The notes beneath the pieces were generated by a model. The model did not search any database. It was given only the letters and a program-made list of their open reading frames with translations, and had not been told where the DNA came from. DNA of 64,000 nucleotides from Ancistrus triradiatus (Eukaryota > Chordata > Actinopteri > Siluriformes > Loricariidae): NCBI GenBank assembly GCA_025084515.1, contig JAJAGP010001653.1, positions 107,390 through 171,389 of the forward strand. The letters run 5' to 3'. A program made the translations under genes and the position numbers. Position 1 is the stretch's first letter. Each line of letters starts with the position of its first letter. Below, piece by piece: positions 30,877-42,315 of the stretch.

Positions 30877-33328
30877 CATCACCACACAATCAGTGTCACC
30901 GATTCCATGCTTTTCTTCTTTTTTAATTTCATTTTTAAATTAAACACAACATTTTAGACTCGTATACTTTATAGTTTATATAAATCCTTTATTTACATCC
31001 AAACTGAACTCATATCAACGAGTCAACAAGTATGATCTCCTAACTTGAAATAACAAACTAGATGTAAGTAGTTGGCTTTTCCTCTGAAAAATTATTTTCT
31101 AAATTTCTTCTACTTGTCAAACTTTCCAAACTCCGAAACAAATTCGATTTCACATGTTGTCCTGTCCTTTAATGCGAAATTAATTTGCTTCTCAGTATCA
31201 CGACCTTGCGTTTAACAAAGGTGTTATATAAATTTAACTCATTATTTAAATCATTATTTTCGACACCCTCGACCATAAGTAATTCCTTTATAAATCTCAA
31301 GGACCACACATCGCAATGAAGGCCCGGCTGAACTTGCCCCGATGTCGGGTCATTATTTGATCTTTGTGGCTCTAAATCTGATTAAGTCATTGTGGAGGTA
31401 AACTTCAGACCCAATCTTGTTAGCAGCTGGCCCAGATGGATTACGAAGGCCAGTGAGCTGGAAAATGAACTGAGCAGTTTCAGCTTTGGACTTGCTTTTC
31501 TTTTAACCAGGCTCGCAGCCACCTCTTCAGCTCCTTCTGCTTTTCTTTTTCTGCCTGGCCCTTCAAACAAGATATTATCCTCGGATCCTGCGCTTGCATG
31601 TCCATAATGCTTTTCTTCTCCTCCGTCTGTCTGCGATGCCTCAGCAAAGCAAGAACAATAGCGATAGAGCCTGGCTCGTTCTCTAAAAGTCTGATTCCAA
31701 GACACTGATGATGCAATTTGACCGAAACTTGCTCCGGTTAACCCTTCGGGTCGGGTGAAATATGCGTTGCCCTTCGGGTTTGTAAATGAAATGAGATTTT
31801 TTTTTTTTTGCTCTTTTCTAACTTCTAATCCCTAAATTATGCAAATGCTTAGGATGTGTGGTCCGACTGAAGACACTCAGAGTTTTGCTTGTGTGTCACT
31901 GAGTGCTTTTACAGTCAATGCACACCACAGTCTAAAGCACAAAAAGTTCCCTTTAGGGCCGAGAAAGAGTTCAAAGCATTGAAAAGACAAAAAGCACTAA
32001 GCTGGGATTTTATTTTATGCATACTGAAAAGAACAATGAGTTATAAGTTCCCCCATTGCTGCCCGATATGGCTCTGGCTCACATATCAAAGCATTATGTT
32101 GGAAAATAAAGGGATCTGAAATTTTCTCTCGCCCACCATATGCAAAGGGAGAGATGCTGAACAATTTGGCCGGGTTTGCCATTTTGCTACACGAACTGCT
32201 GAATGCTCTTTTTGACACACCATTGAGGGAACAAGGAATTGAAAAGGGGTTATATTCGATCAGGTTTTCTGCCTCAATAGCTTATAATCAGTACTAAAGT
32301 ATTGAGCACAACACAGTGTGGAGAGCCTCTAAGAGTCTCAATCAGGAGGTTTTCTCCCTATTATCGTCTCCTATATGAGGCTAACCACGCACAGAAGTGC
32401 CTCCTTCCATTGATTATCTGGATGGCAATTTAAATATTAATACTCTGGCAGGCACTCACTCTCAGGCCCGAGTTTCATGGCACAGCACTCATTCACCAGA
32501 TTAAACTCGGCCCTGCATTTTTCTTTCGCTCTTTATTCCTTTTTAAAGAGCGATCCTGCTCTCTCTTTTCAGGGCACAAGACACTTGAAGAGGGAGAGTA
32601 GAGGAGAAGAGAAGAGCAACAAGCTGGATGACTTGGTACAGATTTCAAAGCCCAGGATGCTCTCAGGGGCCTGTGATGCTAACAAGCTAACCTTTTAGCC
32701 ATTCCAACTGGATAAGAAGAGACACGGTCGCAATTAGCCCAGCGTCTGAAATGAAAGCAAGGCGAAAAAATGCACGTTTTGTGCTCAATGATAATACATG
32801 GAAGCATTTGATATGTTACATATAAAATCTAAAATGTTAAAACTATCAAAAAACAAACAAAAAAACTGACGCTGACCTTCCATATAAGATGTGAAAAATC
32901 GATAAAGATGAGAAAATCATGGCCAGGTGTTAATGGGCTGTAATTGATTGTATGTTGAATATTTCACACAACATGTGCCAATTTACAAGCTTCAGATAGA
33001 AGCATTTTATTAATCCCAGAGGGAATGTTTAATTTAATCATAACTAGAGAGGCCCTGCAATGGACTGGACCCATCCCAGACATGCTCACTCCTGCACCTT
33101 GTGTTCTCCGGGGAAGGAGCTGTCACAAATCGACTCACAACAGGAGTTTGAAATCAAGTGCAGGTTTATTAAGTCCATCTTGTAGTCGTAAACAGGCAGC
33201 GTCCAGTACAGTGCAATACAAACCCAACCCAGTAAATGGAATCCAGAAATACCAACCATAAAGGGTCGATACCATAGAATCAAAAATATAACTAGAACGC
33301 TCAGACAATGCTATTGTGCTAGCCCTTA
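30876..33328. other. Unique non-coding sequence, strongest candidate conserved block 31320-31740, another at 31900-32720
   Basis: No repeat recognised up to about 33000. The 31320-31740 block has long open frames on both strands: 31382-31705 and 31480-31716 on minus, 31392-31607 on plus. That pattern comes from low stop density, not a proven exon. The minus frame 31480-31716 is Lys/Glu/Arg-rich (KGQAEKEKQKELKRWLRAWL). 33001-33328 has repeat-like character but no partner in the window. Confidence 0.4.
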
Positions 33329-33330
33329 TA

Positions 33331-34484
33331 TACTCATGGACAAAAAGATAATGCACCCACAGAGGTGTGGTCTGATTAGACACTGATTGCCACGAGACAG
33401 CGTTAAAGTGCGTATTACCCTATAAAAGGTTCGCAGAGGCTACTTTTGGGAAGTGTACCTCTTGGTGAGAGACTGTTGATTGCTAGACAAGCCTCTACGA
33501 TGCACTCGAACACATTTTGCACAGTTAATTTTGAGAAAGGGCACATCATTGGACTGAGAGAAGCAGGATGGTCATTTTGACAAATTACCTAACCCTAGTC
33601 CATACTGACCTAGCTGTTAGGAGGTGTTGGGAGCAGTGTTTCCATGAGGGCACATACACTGGCGAACAGACCACCAGTAGAGAGGATCGTTTGATCCACT
33701 GAACAGCTCCCACAGTTTTCCAGACACTTGGCACCTTCAGTACACACCCCTGTCTTTACCCAGATCATTTCCAGGCACTTCGCAGAAGGAAATTTGTTGT
33801 CACAGTGCTCAATAAGTGTTCTGCCATTGACAGCCAGTCACCATTATCTTCGTTTCCATTTGTGTCGTGAACGTGAAACCTGGACTGCTATGGAGTGGGA
33901 CCGTATTGACTTTAGCAATGAATCCAGGTTCTGTTTGGGATTTGAAGACAGTCAGGTTCGAGTCTGGAGGCCCTGTGGTGAGCACTTCAATTCTGCCTTT
34001 GTTGTGGAATGACACGTTACCGAAACTGCTGGTGTGATGATGCTGGGGAGCTATCGCATACGACAGTCAGTCACCCCTAGCAGTGATACGAGGGACACTA
34101 ACAACTCAGCGATATGTGCAGGACATCCTGTGGCCACGTGTTGCCTCTCATGCCAGGGCATCCAGCTGGCATTTTTCAGCAGGACAATGCTCGCCCACAC
34201 ACAGCAAGGGTTTCCCAGGAATGTCTATGCCAGATTGCAACACATCCTTGGCCTGCCCAGATTTATCGTCAATCAAGCATTTCTATTGAATGTGTCATAG
34301 AGGCATGTCTCTCACCAAGAGGTACATCACCCAAAAGTAACCTATGAGAGCCTTTTAATAGAGCAGTGTGGGAAACACTTGTATGTCCTCTATGACTCAG
34401 TGTCATATCTGCCTGAGACAGAACTGCATGCTGAGTTTTACAACAATTTGACATTTCTATATGGGTTTTTTTGTTTCATGAGTG
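33331..34484 (+). mobile_element. Tc1-type transposon, end to end (family D)
   Basis: Left end TACTCATGGACAAAAAG and right end TTTTTTTGTTTCATGAGTG are inverted, with TA at 33329-33330 and 34485-34486. Inner matches such as GGTACATCACCCAAAAGTAA (right) against CTACTTTTGGGAAGTGTACC (left) show long inverted repeats. Length about 1.15 kb. The coding region is decayed. Confidence 0.85.
33500..34310 (+). pseudogene. Family D transposase, frameshifted and C-terminally deleted
   Basis: Readable blocks: an N-terminal EKGHIIGLREAGWS; a first-Asp region IDFSNESRFCLGFEDSQVRVWRPCGE (Asp changed to Asn in SNES); and, in another frame, FQQDNARPHTARVSQECL with the second Asp. The sequence after PWPAQIYRQS runs directly into the inverted repeat, so the last 70 or so residues are missing. 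Confidence 0.85.
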
Positions 34485-34524
34485 TATTATAGATTATTTT
34501 TCATAACTATAACCATTAATGCAA

Positions 34525-34700
34525 CTCTGGCGGCTCAGTAATAAGAAGTAGATGCTGGAAATGGCAGTTCCTGAGTTTCTGGGTTCAAATCCTGGGTGGT
34601 TTGCATTATGAAGATTGGGCCAAGCACTTACAGAACACTGCGATGGATTGGTAACCTGTGCCCAGTGAACTCAGGGTTCAGCTCCCAACCCTACCCAGCG
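34525..34700 (+). repeat. Third SINE-like family (family Z)
   Basis: CTCTGGCGGCTCAGTAATAA, GCAGTTCCTGAGTTTCTGGG with GGGTTCAAATCCTGGG as B-box, and ACACTGCGATGGATTGGTAA. A related copy lies at 40530-40735. Confidence 0.55.
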
Positions 34701-34859
34701 ACATCAAATTTGACCTGAAAAGTTAAATTAGTGTATTGATGCATGTTAATATCTTTAACAACATTTAACAACATAAATCCTGGAATGATTTTTGTTGTAA
34801 ATTGGAAACTGTCATTTTCCTTTGATGCACTACTCCATAAGACAAAATTAATAACATGT

Positions 34860-34892
34860 TGGTTGTCTAAGACTTTTGCACAGTATTGTATA
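34860..34892. mobile_element. Right-end scrap of family V transposon
   Basis: GTCTAAGACTTTTGCACAGTATTG followed by TATA. It matches the right end at 44215-44238. Confidence 0.6.
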
Positions 34893-36381
34893 TAAAATCC
34901 AGCATGTCCACAATACTTTACAGACTTTTTGCATTACGATCCAGTTTCAACCCTGTCCAGTGGGGGTGCTGTTTCATACAATATGACTGTCTGAAATCCA
35001 GTATTGCCAGGTGTCATAGAACAAAGTTAATAAAAACAATAAACCAACACTCATCTTGTAATAATTAAGATTTATGGTTCAATTAGGGTTAGTCATGTAC
35101 TGTGTATAGAACTCAGGAATATATTCCATGTTGGGAATGAGTAAATCATGTAAATGTATAAAACGCATTGTGTTTTGCTTGGATGCTGTCAGTGTGTGTA
35201 TGTGTGTGAACGAGGATCTAGAAGCCATGCGGTGCTGCTTTGATTCTCCAGGCTTCTGCGACATTAACCCGTGGAGTTTTAGCTAACCGACCCAGTGAAT
35301 GTAAGGGCAGCTTCGCCTCCGGGGCCCACTGACACACAACGGGGACAGAAACGTGTTTATGTCAGGCTTAGTGTGGGGCTGCGCTCAGTAAGCCTCCCAC
35401 AGCACACACCGTGGAACACAAGCACAGGGCTTGTGGTCACAGCTGACATAAAAAGAAGCCACAGAGAAAGTATTTGCCCAACAGCTATGCTGTGCTTTAT
35501 GAAGTCCAGCAGTTTAGGCACAAAATGAGAGCATGAGCTGTTCGAAGCTGTTTCAGCTTGAAGTGAGATTCAATTTTTGATTAGCGATTATTAATGTTAT
35601 TAAAACCAAGCTAATTTATGTTTGGTGCTGATCATACTGCTCACACATTTACAGCAGTTGGCAGGTGCAGTGGCTCAGATATTAAGTAGCCTACTGGATT
35701 ATGGACTAAAACCTTCTACTTTTGGGCCCTCAGACGACAATTGCTTGGACTGTAAGTTGTTTCAGTTGTATGTTGCTCTTGGAGAAACTACAGAGATATT
35801 GGGGAGCTCTCTTTTGATTTGTCTTTCTTCTGAGAAAATGCTATAATGGACAGTTGCAATATATACTTCTTCTTCAAGAATGGCACGATTCATTTTTTTC
35901 TCAAAGCTGTGTGAATGATTCTGCTACCATCAATCCAGCTAGGCTTTGATCAACTTAAATTCCTAACAGCTATTCATCCCATCTTGGTCTTTCTACACTT
36001 GAAGCTACAGTTTAGTATTAACTTCACGAGTCGAGCTCAGAGTGCTGCAAATTCCCTGATTTGACCATAATCCCCAAACAGACCTGTAATGAAGAGATCA
36101 AACGAGAGCCCAAGACAAACATTTTAGCCCGATGAAGTCCTGGTTTCACAGAGAGGCACTGTATAATGCTAGTCTTTGCCCTATTGCTGAGGGCAGAACA
36201 GTGAGAGGCATTTGGCTCTTGGGTCAGGTATCTCATCTGAACTTGAGGAGTACCGCAGTAACCTGACTTCACGTTCACCTTCCTTCTTTTAGAAGGGCTA
36301 CATATTATGGTAGCTACACAGAAGGTCCGCAGATAACGCAAATATCGTGCATTCTGCTTGTTATTGAGAACTGGTCAAATA
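34893..36381. other. Unique non-coding sequence with a diverged SINE scrap at 35665-35790
   Basis: 35665-35790 (GTGCAGTGGCTCAGATATTA.., CAATTGCTTGGACTGTAAG) is a much-decayed SINE. 35210-35530 and 36020-36340 are GC-balanced and repeat-free, with no exon that I can support. Confidence 0.4.
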
Positions 36382-36525
36382 CAGTGATGCTTGAAAGTTT
36401 GTGAACCCTTTAGAATTGTCTGGATTTCTGCATAAATATGACCTAAACCTAGATTTTCACACAAGTTCTAAAAGTCGATAAAGAGAACCCAATTAAACAA
36501 ATGAGACAAAATGTTATGTTAGGTT
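36382..36525. mobile_element. Solo left end of a family G Tc1
   Basis: CAGTGATGCTTGAAAGTTTG through AAAGAGAACCCAATTAAAC and ATGAGACAAAATG, then an abrupt change to unrelated sequence. Confidence 0.75.
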
Positions 36526-36868
36526 CTGTTTGGGATCCAATATTGGGATGGAATGTTGTGAATAAAAGTCAATAGAGTTTTGATTCATCCTCATCTGGAC
36601 AAATGGGAAGGTATCCTCAAAACACTGTGAGTAAGGCAGGACTACACTCTGGTTAGGGATATTCAGTACCCAGTCTGGCACGTTTTGGGGAGATGCAGTG
36701 CAGCTTGATTCTAGGTTGCCAAAGATGACCAGGTCAGAGTTTATCCTGGAAAGAGCATCACTGTATCATTTGTAGGGCCAATATAGTGTAGCCAATGCAT
36801 ATAGTGGTATGGTATTAGGCAGGAAACCTAGACACCGGAAGTGCTAACTAAACAAAACACTAACTTTA

Positions 36869-38267
36869 CAGTGATGTGAAAAAGTGTTTGCCCCTTCCTG
36901 ATTTCCTATTTTTTTGCATGTTTGTCACAATTAAGTGTTTCGGAACATCAACAACACAAGTAAAAAGAAAATGCAGTTTATAAATGAAGGTGTTTATTAT
37001 TAAGGGGAAAAAAAATCCAAACCTACATGGCACTGTGTGAAACCGTGATTGCCCCATAAACCTAATAACTGGTTGGGCCACCCTTAGCAGCAACAACTGC
37101 AACCAAGCATTTGTGATAACTTACAATGAGTCTTTTACAGCATTGTGAAGGAATTTTGGCCACTCATCTTTGTAGAATTGTTGTAATTCAACCTCATTGG
37201 AGGGTTTAAGAGCATGAACGGAGTTTTTAAGGTCATGCCACAGCATCTCAGTAGGATTTACTTCAGGACTTTGACTAGGCCACTCCAAAGTCTTCATTTT
37301 GCTTTTCTTCAGCCATTCAGAGTTGGACTTGCTGGTGTGTTTTAGATCATTGTCCTGCTGCAGAACCCAAGTACGTTTCAGCGTGAGGTCACGAACAGAT
37401 ACTTTTACACCAGATGTAATGGGACACACACCTTCCAAAGAGTTCAGCTTTTGTCTCGTCAGTCCACAGAATGTTTTCCCAAAAGTGTTGGGGATCATTA
37501 AGATGTGTTCTGGAAAAATTGAGACGACCTTTAATGTTCTTTTGCTCAGCAGTGGTTTTCGTCTTGGAACTCTGCCATGCAGGCCATTTTTGCCCAGTCT
37601 CTTTCTTATGGTGGAGGCAAAAACACTGATCTTAACTGATGCAAGTGAGGCCTGCAGTTCTTTGGATGTTGTTGTGGGGTCTTTTGTGACCTCTTGGATG
37701 AGTCGTCGCTGCACTCTTGGGGTAATTTTGGTCGGGCGGCCACTCCTGGGAAGGTTCACCACTGTTCCATGTCTTCGCCATTTGTGGATAATGGCTCTCA
37801 CTGTGGTTCGCTGAAGTCCCAAAGCTTTAGAAATGGCTTTATAACCCTTTTCAGACTGATAGATCTCAATTACTTTCTCTCTCAAGTGTTCCTGAATTTC
37901 TTTTTATCTCGGCATGATGTGTAGCGTTTAAGGGTCTTTTAGGTGTACTTCACTTCAGGCAGGTCCTGTTTAAGTGATGTCCTGATCGAGAACAGGTGTG
38001 GCAATAATCAGGCCTGGGTGTGGCTATAGACAGTGAACTCAGGTGTGATAAACCATAGTTATGTTTTAACAGGGGGTTAATCACTTTTTCACACAGGGCC
38101 ATGTAGGTTTGGATTTTTTTCTCCCTTAATAATAAACACCTTCATTTAAAAACTGCATTTTGTGTTTACTTTTGTTGTCTTTGACTAATTTTTAAATTGG
38201 TTTGATGTTTCGAAACACTTAAGTGTGACAAAAAAAAGGAAAATCAGGAAACTTTTTTACACCACTG
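36869..38267 (-). mobile_element. Tc1-type transposon with long inverted repeats (family C), end to end
   Basis: Ends CAGTGATGTGAAAAAGTG (left) and TTTTTTACACCACTG (right) are flanked by TA at 36867-36868 and 38268-38269. Total 1399 bp. Each inverted repeat is about 200 bases and holds AAACACTTAAGTGTGACA-type blocks. Best-preserved transposase in the window, but still defective. Confidence 0.92.
37062..37915 (-). pseudogene. Family C transposase, near-complete, with shared stop and frameshifts
   Basis: A 254-codon open segment (37121-37885) holds the helix-turn-helix DNA-binding half (KAISKALGLQRTTVRAIIHK; GRPTKITPRVQRRLIQ; GLHGRVPRRKP), VLQQDND (second Asp) and SPEVNPTEM (conserved Glu). 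The first-Asp motif LWTDETK lies in another frame, since the open frame there reads FCGLTRQK. A deletion joins this region to SVRDLTLKRTW. Codon 4 is TAA and the C-terminal AAKGGPTSY is out of frame. Confidence 0.9.
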
Positions 38268-38868
38268 TATGTGGAGTTAGAATCAAGGTTGCCAGAGCTG
38301 TGTTGCACATGTATTGCAATTATGTCACAGAATGAACTGAATTAACAGTGAACCTGAATATCTGTGCACATGTGATTAAAAAAAGTATTGAAATGTACTT
38401 AAAGAGAGACTCAGTACTACAACATGATAGCTATTGCCTGAATAAAGTATGGTATATGCTAGTATGCCTTACTGCAGTATCCAGCTAAAATAGTCTCCAC
38501 ATAACTAAGCTGAGACCTTTACTCTAAATGCAGAGGAGTGGATACTTTTAATATGACTATGCTGCATATATGGCTTCCCCCCAGGAACCTATGTAGGCTG
38601 AGGGCATTAATGCAGGACCACAGAGGTTATTAGCATCACCGCATGGCGTAGCATAAAGTGATCAGGGCACTCGCTAGGTCCGTCCTGTTCCTGCTGAGAT
38701 ACTGGGTAGATCAGGAGCTAATGATCCTGGATGGAGATGTCATCCAGTCATAGTCATCTCCTAACATGACACTTCCCACACATCTTCATTGGTAATCCCA
38801 TTCAAGTGTTCTACAGCATAAAAATCCCATATGATGCTAAATTAGAAGTATAACTAATAAATTAACTA
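38268..38868. other. Non-coding stretch, nothing recognised
   Basis: No repeat partner or coding signature. Confidence 0.5.
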
Positions 38869-39661
38869 CTGTGGTAACTCGGATCTCGTGGTTAATTTGT
38901 TCCAGAAGACTTGTCGAGAAATGAAAATGTGTACCGAGGATTTTTCCCATAAGGGATAATGTAAATTGAATGAATCCGTTCCAGACCCCCATAAAATCCA
39001 CACTGTATAAGGCATTATATGCATTAATGGAGTTGTATTGCACATGTGCTCTCTGATTTGCAATGAGGATATGTTCTGACAAATCCATCATAAGTTGGAT
39101 GTATTATGTACCGAGGAATTTAACGAGTGTTTGGTAGAGCAGAGCCTATGATAAGTTAATGTTTAACCTACAGTTGGCCAAAACCATAAACACAAATCTC
39201 ATTTTATAATAAAGTGTTGAAAAATCTCATGTAATTTAATGAGTAATGTATTGAAAGTAAAGAGTAAAAGCAAAACACTTACTCTATTGGTCAACTCCGA
39301 GTGATAGCATGGCTGCTAATGCTAACTGCAGGCTGTGTTCTGGAGCATTAAGTTCCCTTTTCCCTTCAGTTGGCAGTCAATACAACCCTTGTTAGGACCC
39401 ATGGATTCTTATTTGCACTTATAATACAGTACTGGAGATGTAAAAGTAAAGAAAATACGATGAAAAGTGGAAGTGGAGGTCTTCACGGAGCAATGGATAT
39501 TATGAATCTGAGCCACTGAATCGCTGTGTACTGAATCGTGAATCATGAATCAAGTTTCGGCTGAGACGACTTTTTATGCAAGCATGCCGCACACCAAGAG
39601 AACCGAGACAAATTTTTCTGGTCAAAATTTTTCTGGCGTTGACAGAACCGAGATACCACTG
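38869..39661. mobile_element. CAGTGGTACCTCGG-type non-autonomous DNA element, full length, 793 bp
   Basis: Left end CTGTGGTAACTCGGATCTCG and right end AGAACCGAGATACCACTG are inverted, with TA on both sides (38867-38868, 39662-39663). The interior has no transposase. Partial copies: 1-46, 42316-42808 and 63542-63870. The TA target and CAGTGG start fit a Tc1/mariner/pogo-type element. Confidence 0.8.
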
Positions 39662-40083
39662 TATAAGTTCACTTTTAGTACAGTTCTCAGTATTGTTGCA
39701 GTACTAAATAAAACTTAGATGTAAACTAGTTACATACTCAAATGTTACTGCTTTTACACTTAAAGTATACTTAAATGTATAGTTTTATTAACTAAAAAGT
39801 GGGCCAATTTAGTCCCAGGATGTATAGGGAAAATTACCCTTACAGGTATACTGCTAATACAATAATATTAGTATGCTTACTGCATATATACATGTGAAAT
39901 ATACATGTACTTTAGTTAAGTTTAACAATATAGTGACATCATTGACTTCCCCTTCAAATTAGCGGCTTGATGGTCTCTATATTTTGGATATATGTGCCTC
40001 TGTTTGAGTTGTTTTATGTGTCTTTGTTTTATAAATAGCGTATTTTTCATTGTATTTTATTTGTAGCGGGTAAAATAAAGGCC
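39662..40083. other. AT-rich non-coding stretch
   Basis: Repeated TAGTATAC/AGTATGC words between 39740 and 39900; no defined element. Confidence 0.45.
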
Positions 40084-40250
40084 TATGGACCAGAAGGTCC
40101 AGAGTTCAAACCCCACCTCTGCCAAGCTGCCACTTTTGGGTCCCTGAGCAAGACCCTTAACCCACGATTGTCTGGATCATAAGACTATATCTATCAATTG
40201 TAAGTCGCTCTGAGTAAGGGTGTCTGCTAAATGACATAAATGACAAATTA
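40084..40250 (+). repeat. tRNA-derived SINE, head clipped
   Basis: TATGGACCAGAAGGTCCAGA, GTTCAAACCCCACCTCTGCC, then AAGTCGCTCTGAGTAAGGGT and ATGACATAAATGACAAA. Confidence 0.85.
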
Positions 40251-40529
40251 CATGTGTTTTGTGTATTTGTAATTGCGTGCATCCTGAGCTGCCTTGCTGT
40301 GTGAGTGGCCTTCCCATCACTCTGACTGGTAAATAGTCCTCATCAGGGCTGGTAATTCTGTCAGTGTGTGGCTGTTAATAAAGATCTGCACTATGAGCAA
40401 AGTTTCTGCTATGGCTGTGGTTTTTTTCCACCCCACTTCTACAATATAAACTTTAAGTATACTTTTTCTGTAAGAGTATCTTATCAGAAAATGCTCCAAT
40501 TATACTGTAAACTTAAGGGATTTTGCAGC

Positions 40530-40735
40530 TCTGGTGGCAGCTGCTGGACATGCCAGTTCCTAACGACCTGGGATCGAAACCCATGCAGGCCAGGTATGTG
40601 AAGTTCATGTAATGCACTTATGGAAACCTGTGATGTATTGGTGATCTACGGGTTGTACCACTGCCTGCTCATAATGAATGTTATGCATAATGAAGGTTAT
40701 GCTCCAGACCCTCCACCAGAAAACTGACCAGGATA
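40530..40735 (+). repeat. Family Z SINE-like repeat
   Basis: CTCTGGTGGCAGCTGCTGGA, GACCTGGGATCGAAACCC (B-box-like) and AACCTGTGATGTATTGGTGA correspond to 34525-34700. The middle is rearranged. Confidence 0.5.
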
Positions 40736-40841
40736 AGTGGGGGTAAAACAGGATGCTGCTTATGGGATTTATTTTTCCAACAATATCTGTACCCTCTCTG
40801 ATTACCATTGTAATCTTGTCACACCCAGTCTTTTCAGGATG

Positions 40842-40980
40842 GGCTGGCTCAGTGGGCAACTACTTGTAAGGTTGTGAGTTCATATTCTGACTTCACTAAG
40901 CTGCCACTGCTGGGCCTTTGAGCAAAGCCTTTAGCCACAACTGATCAGTTACTCTGGATATGAGTGTCTGCTTATAAAGG
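40842..40980 (+). repeat. Diverged tRNA-derived SINE
   Basis: GGGCTGGCTCAGTGGGCAAC head; AAGCTGCCACTGCTGGGCCT body; TTACTCTGGATATGAGTGTC tail. Confidence 0.65.
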
Positions 40981-41094
40981 TGAGTGAGACCCACAAGGTT
41001 GCATTGGTAGCCATTTAACTGAAGAGTTCTTTAAGGTGTTCTCCAAATTTTTTTGGCCAATCTTGTACAGAATCTGGTTTACGGTAACTTGGAC

Positions 41095-41240
41095 TGTGGT
41101 AGCCTAGCAGTTGAGGTACTGGACTATGGACCGGAAGGTCCAGGGATCAGGTCTTAGCTGGGCCAGGCCCTTAACCCATAATTGCTTGCATTGTAAGATT
41201 GTATAAGTTGTAAGTCGCTCTGGGTAAGTAAATGGTAACC
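41095..41240 (+). repeat. tRNA-derived SINE, shortened body
   Basis: TGTGGTAGCCTAGCAGTTGA, CGGAAGGTCCAGGGATCAGG (decayed B-box), then CCCTTAACCCATAATTGCTT and GTAAGTCGCTCTGGGTAAG. It lacks the AGCTGCCACTGTTGG segment. Confidence 0.82.
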
Positions 41241-41912
41241 ATATACTACAGACACATTAAATAAAACAGAGTATTCCTTTACACTGTGTGTCGACGTGGC
41301 AGGGGCGTGTCGTGTTTCTCCTTCCCTTAAATGCCATCTGAGCCATTTTTCTCCACTACATTTGAACAAAACACACTACCATCCATCAAGGGAAGGCACA
41401 AATGACTCAGAGATGGAGGTGGGTATATGTGGACACTCTGGGGACCTCATTACCCAACCTCATTATTAATCTGTTATTTGACCCTGGTGTGAGTGCTGAC
41501 CAATTTAAAGGGTACCTAAGCTTACATACCCCTGCCATAGAGTCCTGGAAAGGTCGAGTCCAATTCACAGTTGATCTTGTAAAGTGCATGGCAAGTGCTC
41601 AGATATTTGATCATGAGCTCATTTTCACTTGACATGGATGATTTCTTTTCTTTTTCATCCATCGTTAGTGAGCACGTTTCAGTCTCTGATTCAACGCTTA
41701 CATCAGAACCCCTGTTATAATTCAATGCTGACAGCATGAAGATGAGGTGACCATCCCAGGTGTTGATCTGCGCTGTATGTAGCCTATCTGTAATATGTAT
41801 TGCGTGATAATAGGATGGGGTTGGATCTGCCTGAAGATACAAGACATGCATGGAGTGATCTTGCGTGTATCTTGCATTCGTGTGATGAACTCCCAAAACT
41901 TAATGTAGTATA
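41241..41912. other. Unique non-coding sequence, candidate conserved block 41380-41700
   Basis: No repeat recognised. Overlapping short frames on both strands without domains. Contains an AP-1-like TGACTCAG at 41403 and CTCATTATTAATCTG at 41459. Confidence 0.35.
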
Positions 41913-42313
41913 CAGTGGTGCTTGAAAGTTTGTGAACCATTTGGAATTTTCAGATTTTCTGCATGACCTAAAACATCATTAGATTTTCACACAAGTCTTA
42001 AAAGTAGATAAAGAGAACCCAGTTAAACAAATGAGAAAAATATTATACTTGGTCATGTATTTACTGAGGAAAATGATCCAATATTACATATTAGTGAGTG
42101 GCAAAAGTATGTGAACCTTTGCTTTCAGTATCTGGTGTGACCCCCCAAAGCTTATGTTACAAAGTATTGAGTTGAACTTTTGTTATTGACCAAATACTTA
42201 TTTTTCACCATTATTTAAAATTAAATTATTTAAATCCTACAATGTGATTTCCTGGATTTGATTTCTTGCACTAGCACAATCAGTGGCTGACTAAATACTT
42301 TTTTGCACCACTG
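41913..42313. mobile_element. Hybrid 401-bp Tc1-derived element with ends from two families
   Basis: The left 210 bases are the family G terminal repeat (CAGTGGTGCTTGAAAGTTTG ... GCAAAAGTATGTGAACC). The right part, from about TTGAGTTGAACTTTTG, is the family B right end (GTTATTGACCAAATACTTAT ... CTAAATACTTTTTTGCACCACTG). TA occurs at 41911-41912 and 42314-42315. No coding sequence. Confidence 0.85.
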
Positions 42314-42315
42314 TA

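Noticed and set aside
31382..31716. Overlapping minus-strand frames of 78 and 107 codons as a host gene
   Set aside because: Several frames are open at once, including on the plus strand, so composition explains them equally well. Kept only as a finding to test.
33001..33328. LTR of a retrotransposon upstream of the family D Tc1
   Set aside because: Some wording looks repeat-like, but there is no TG..CA boundary pair, no target duplication and no second copy in the window.
37299..37814. 171-codon plus-strand frame
   Set aside because: It is the antisense shadow of the family C transposase on the minus strand.
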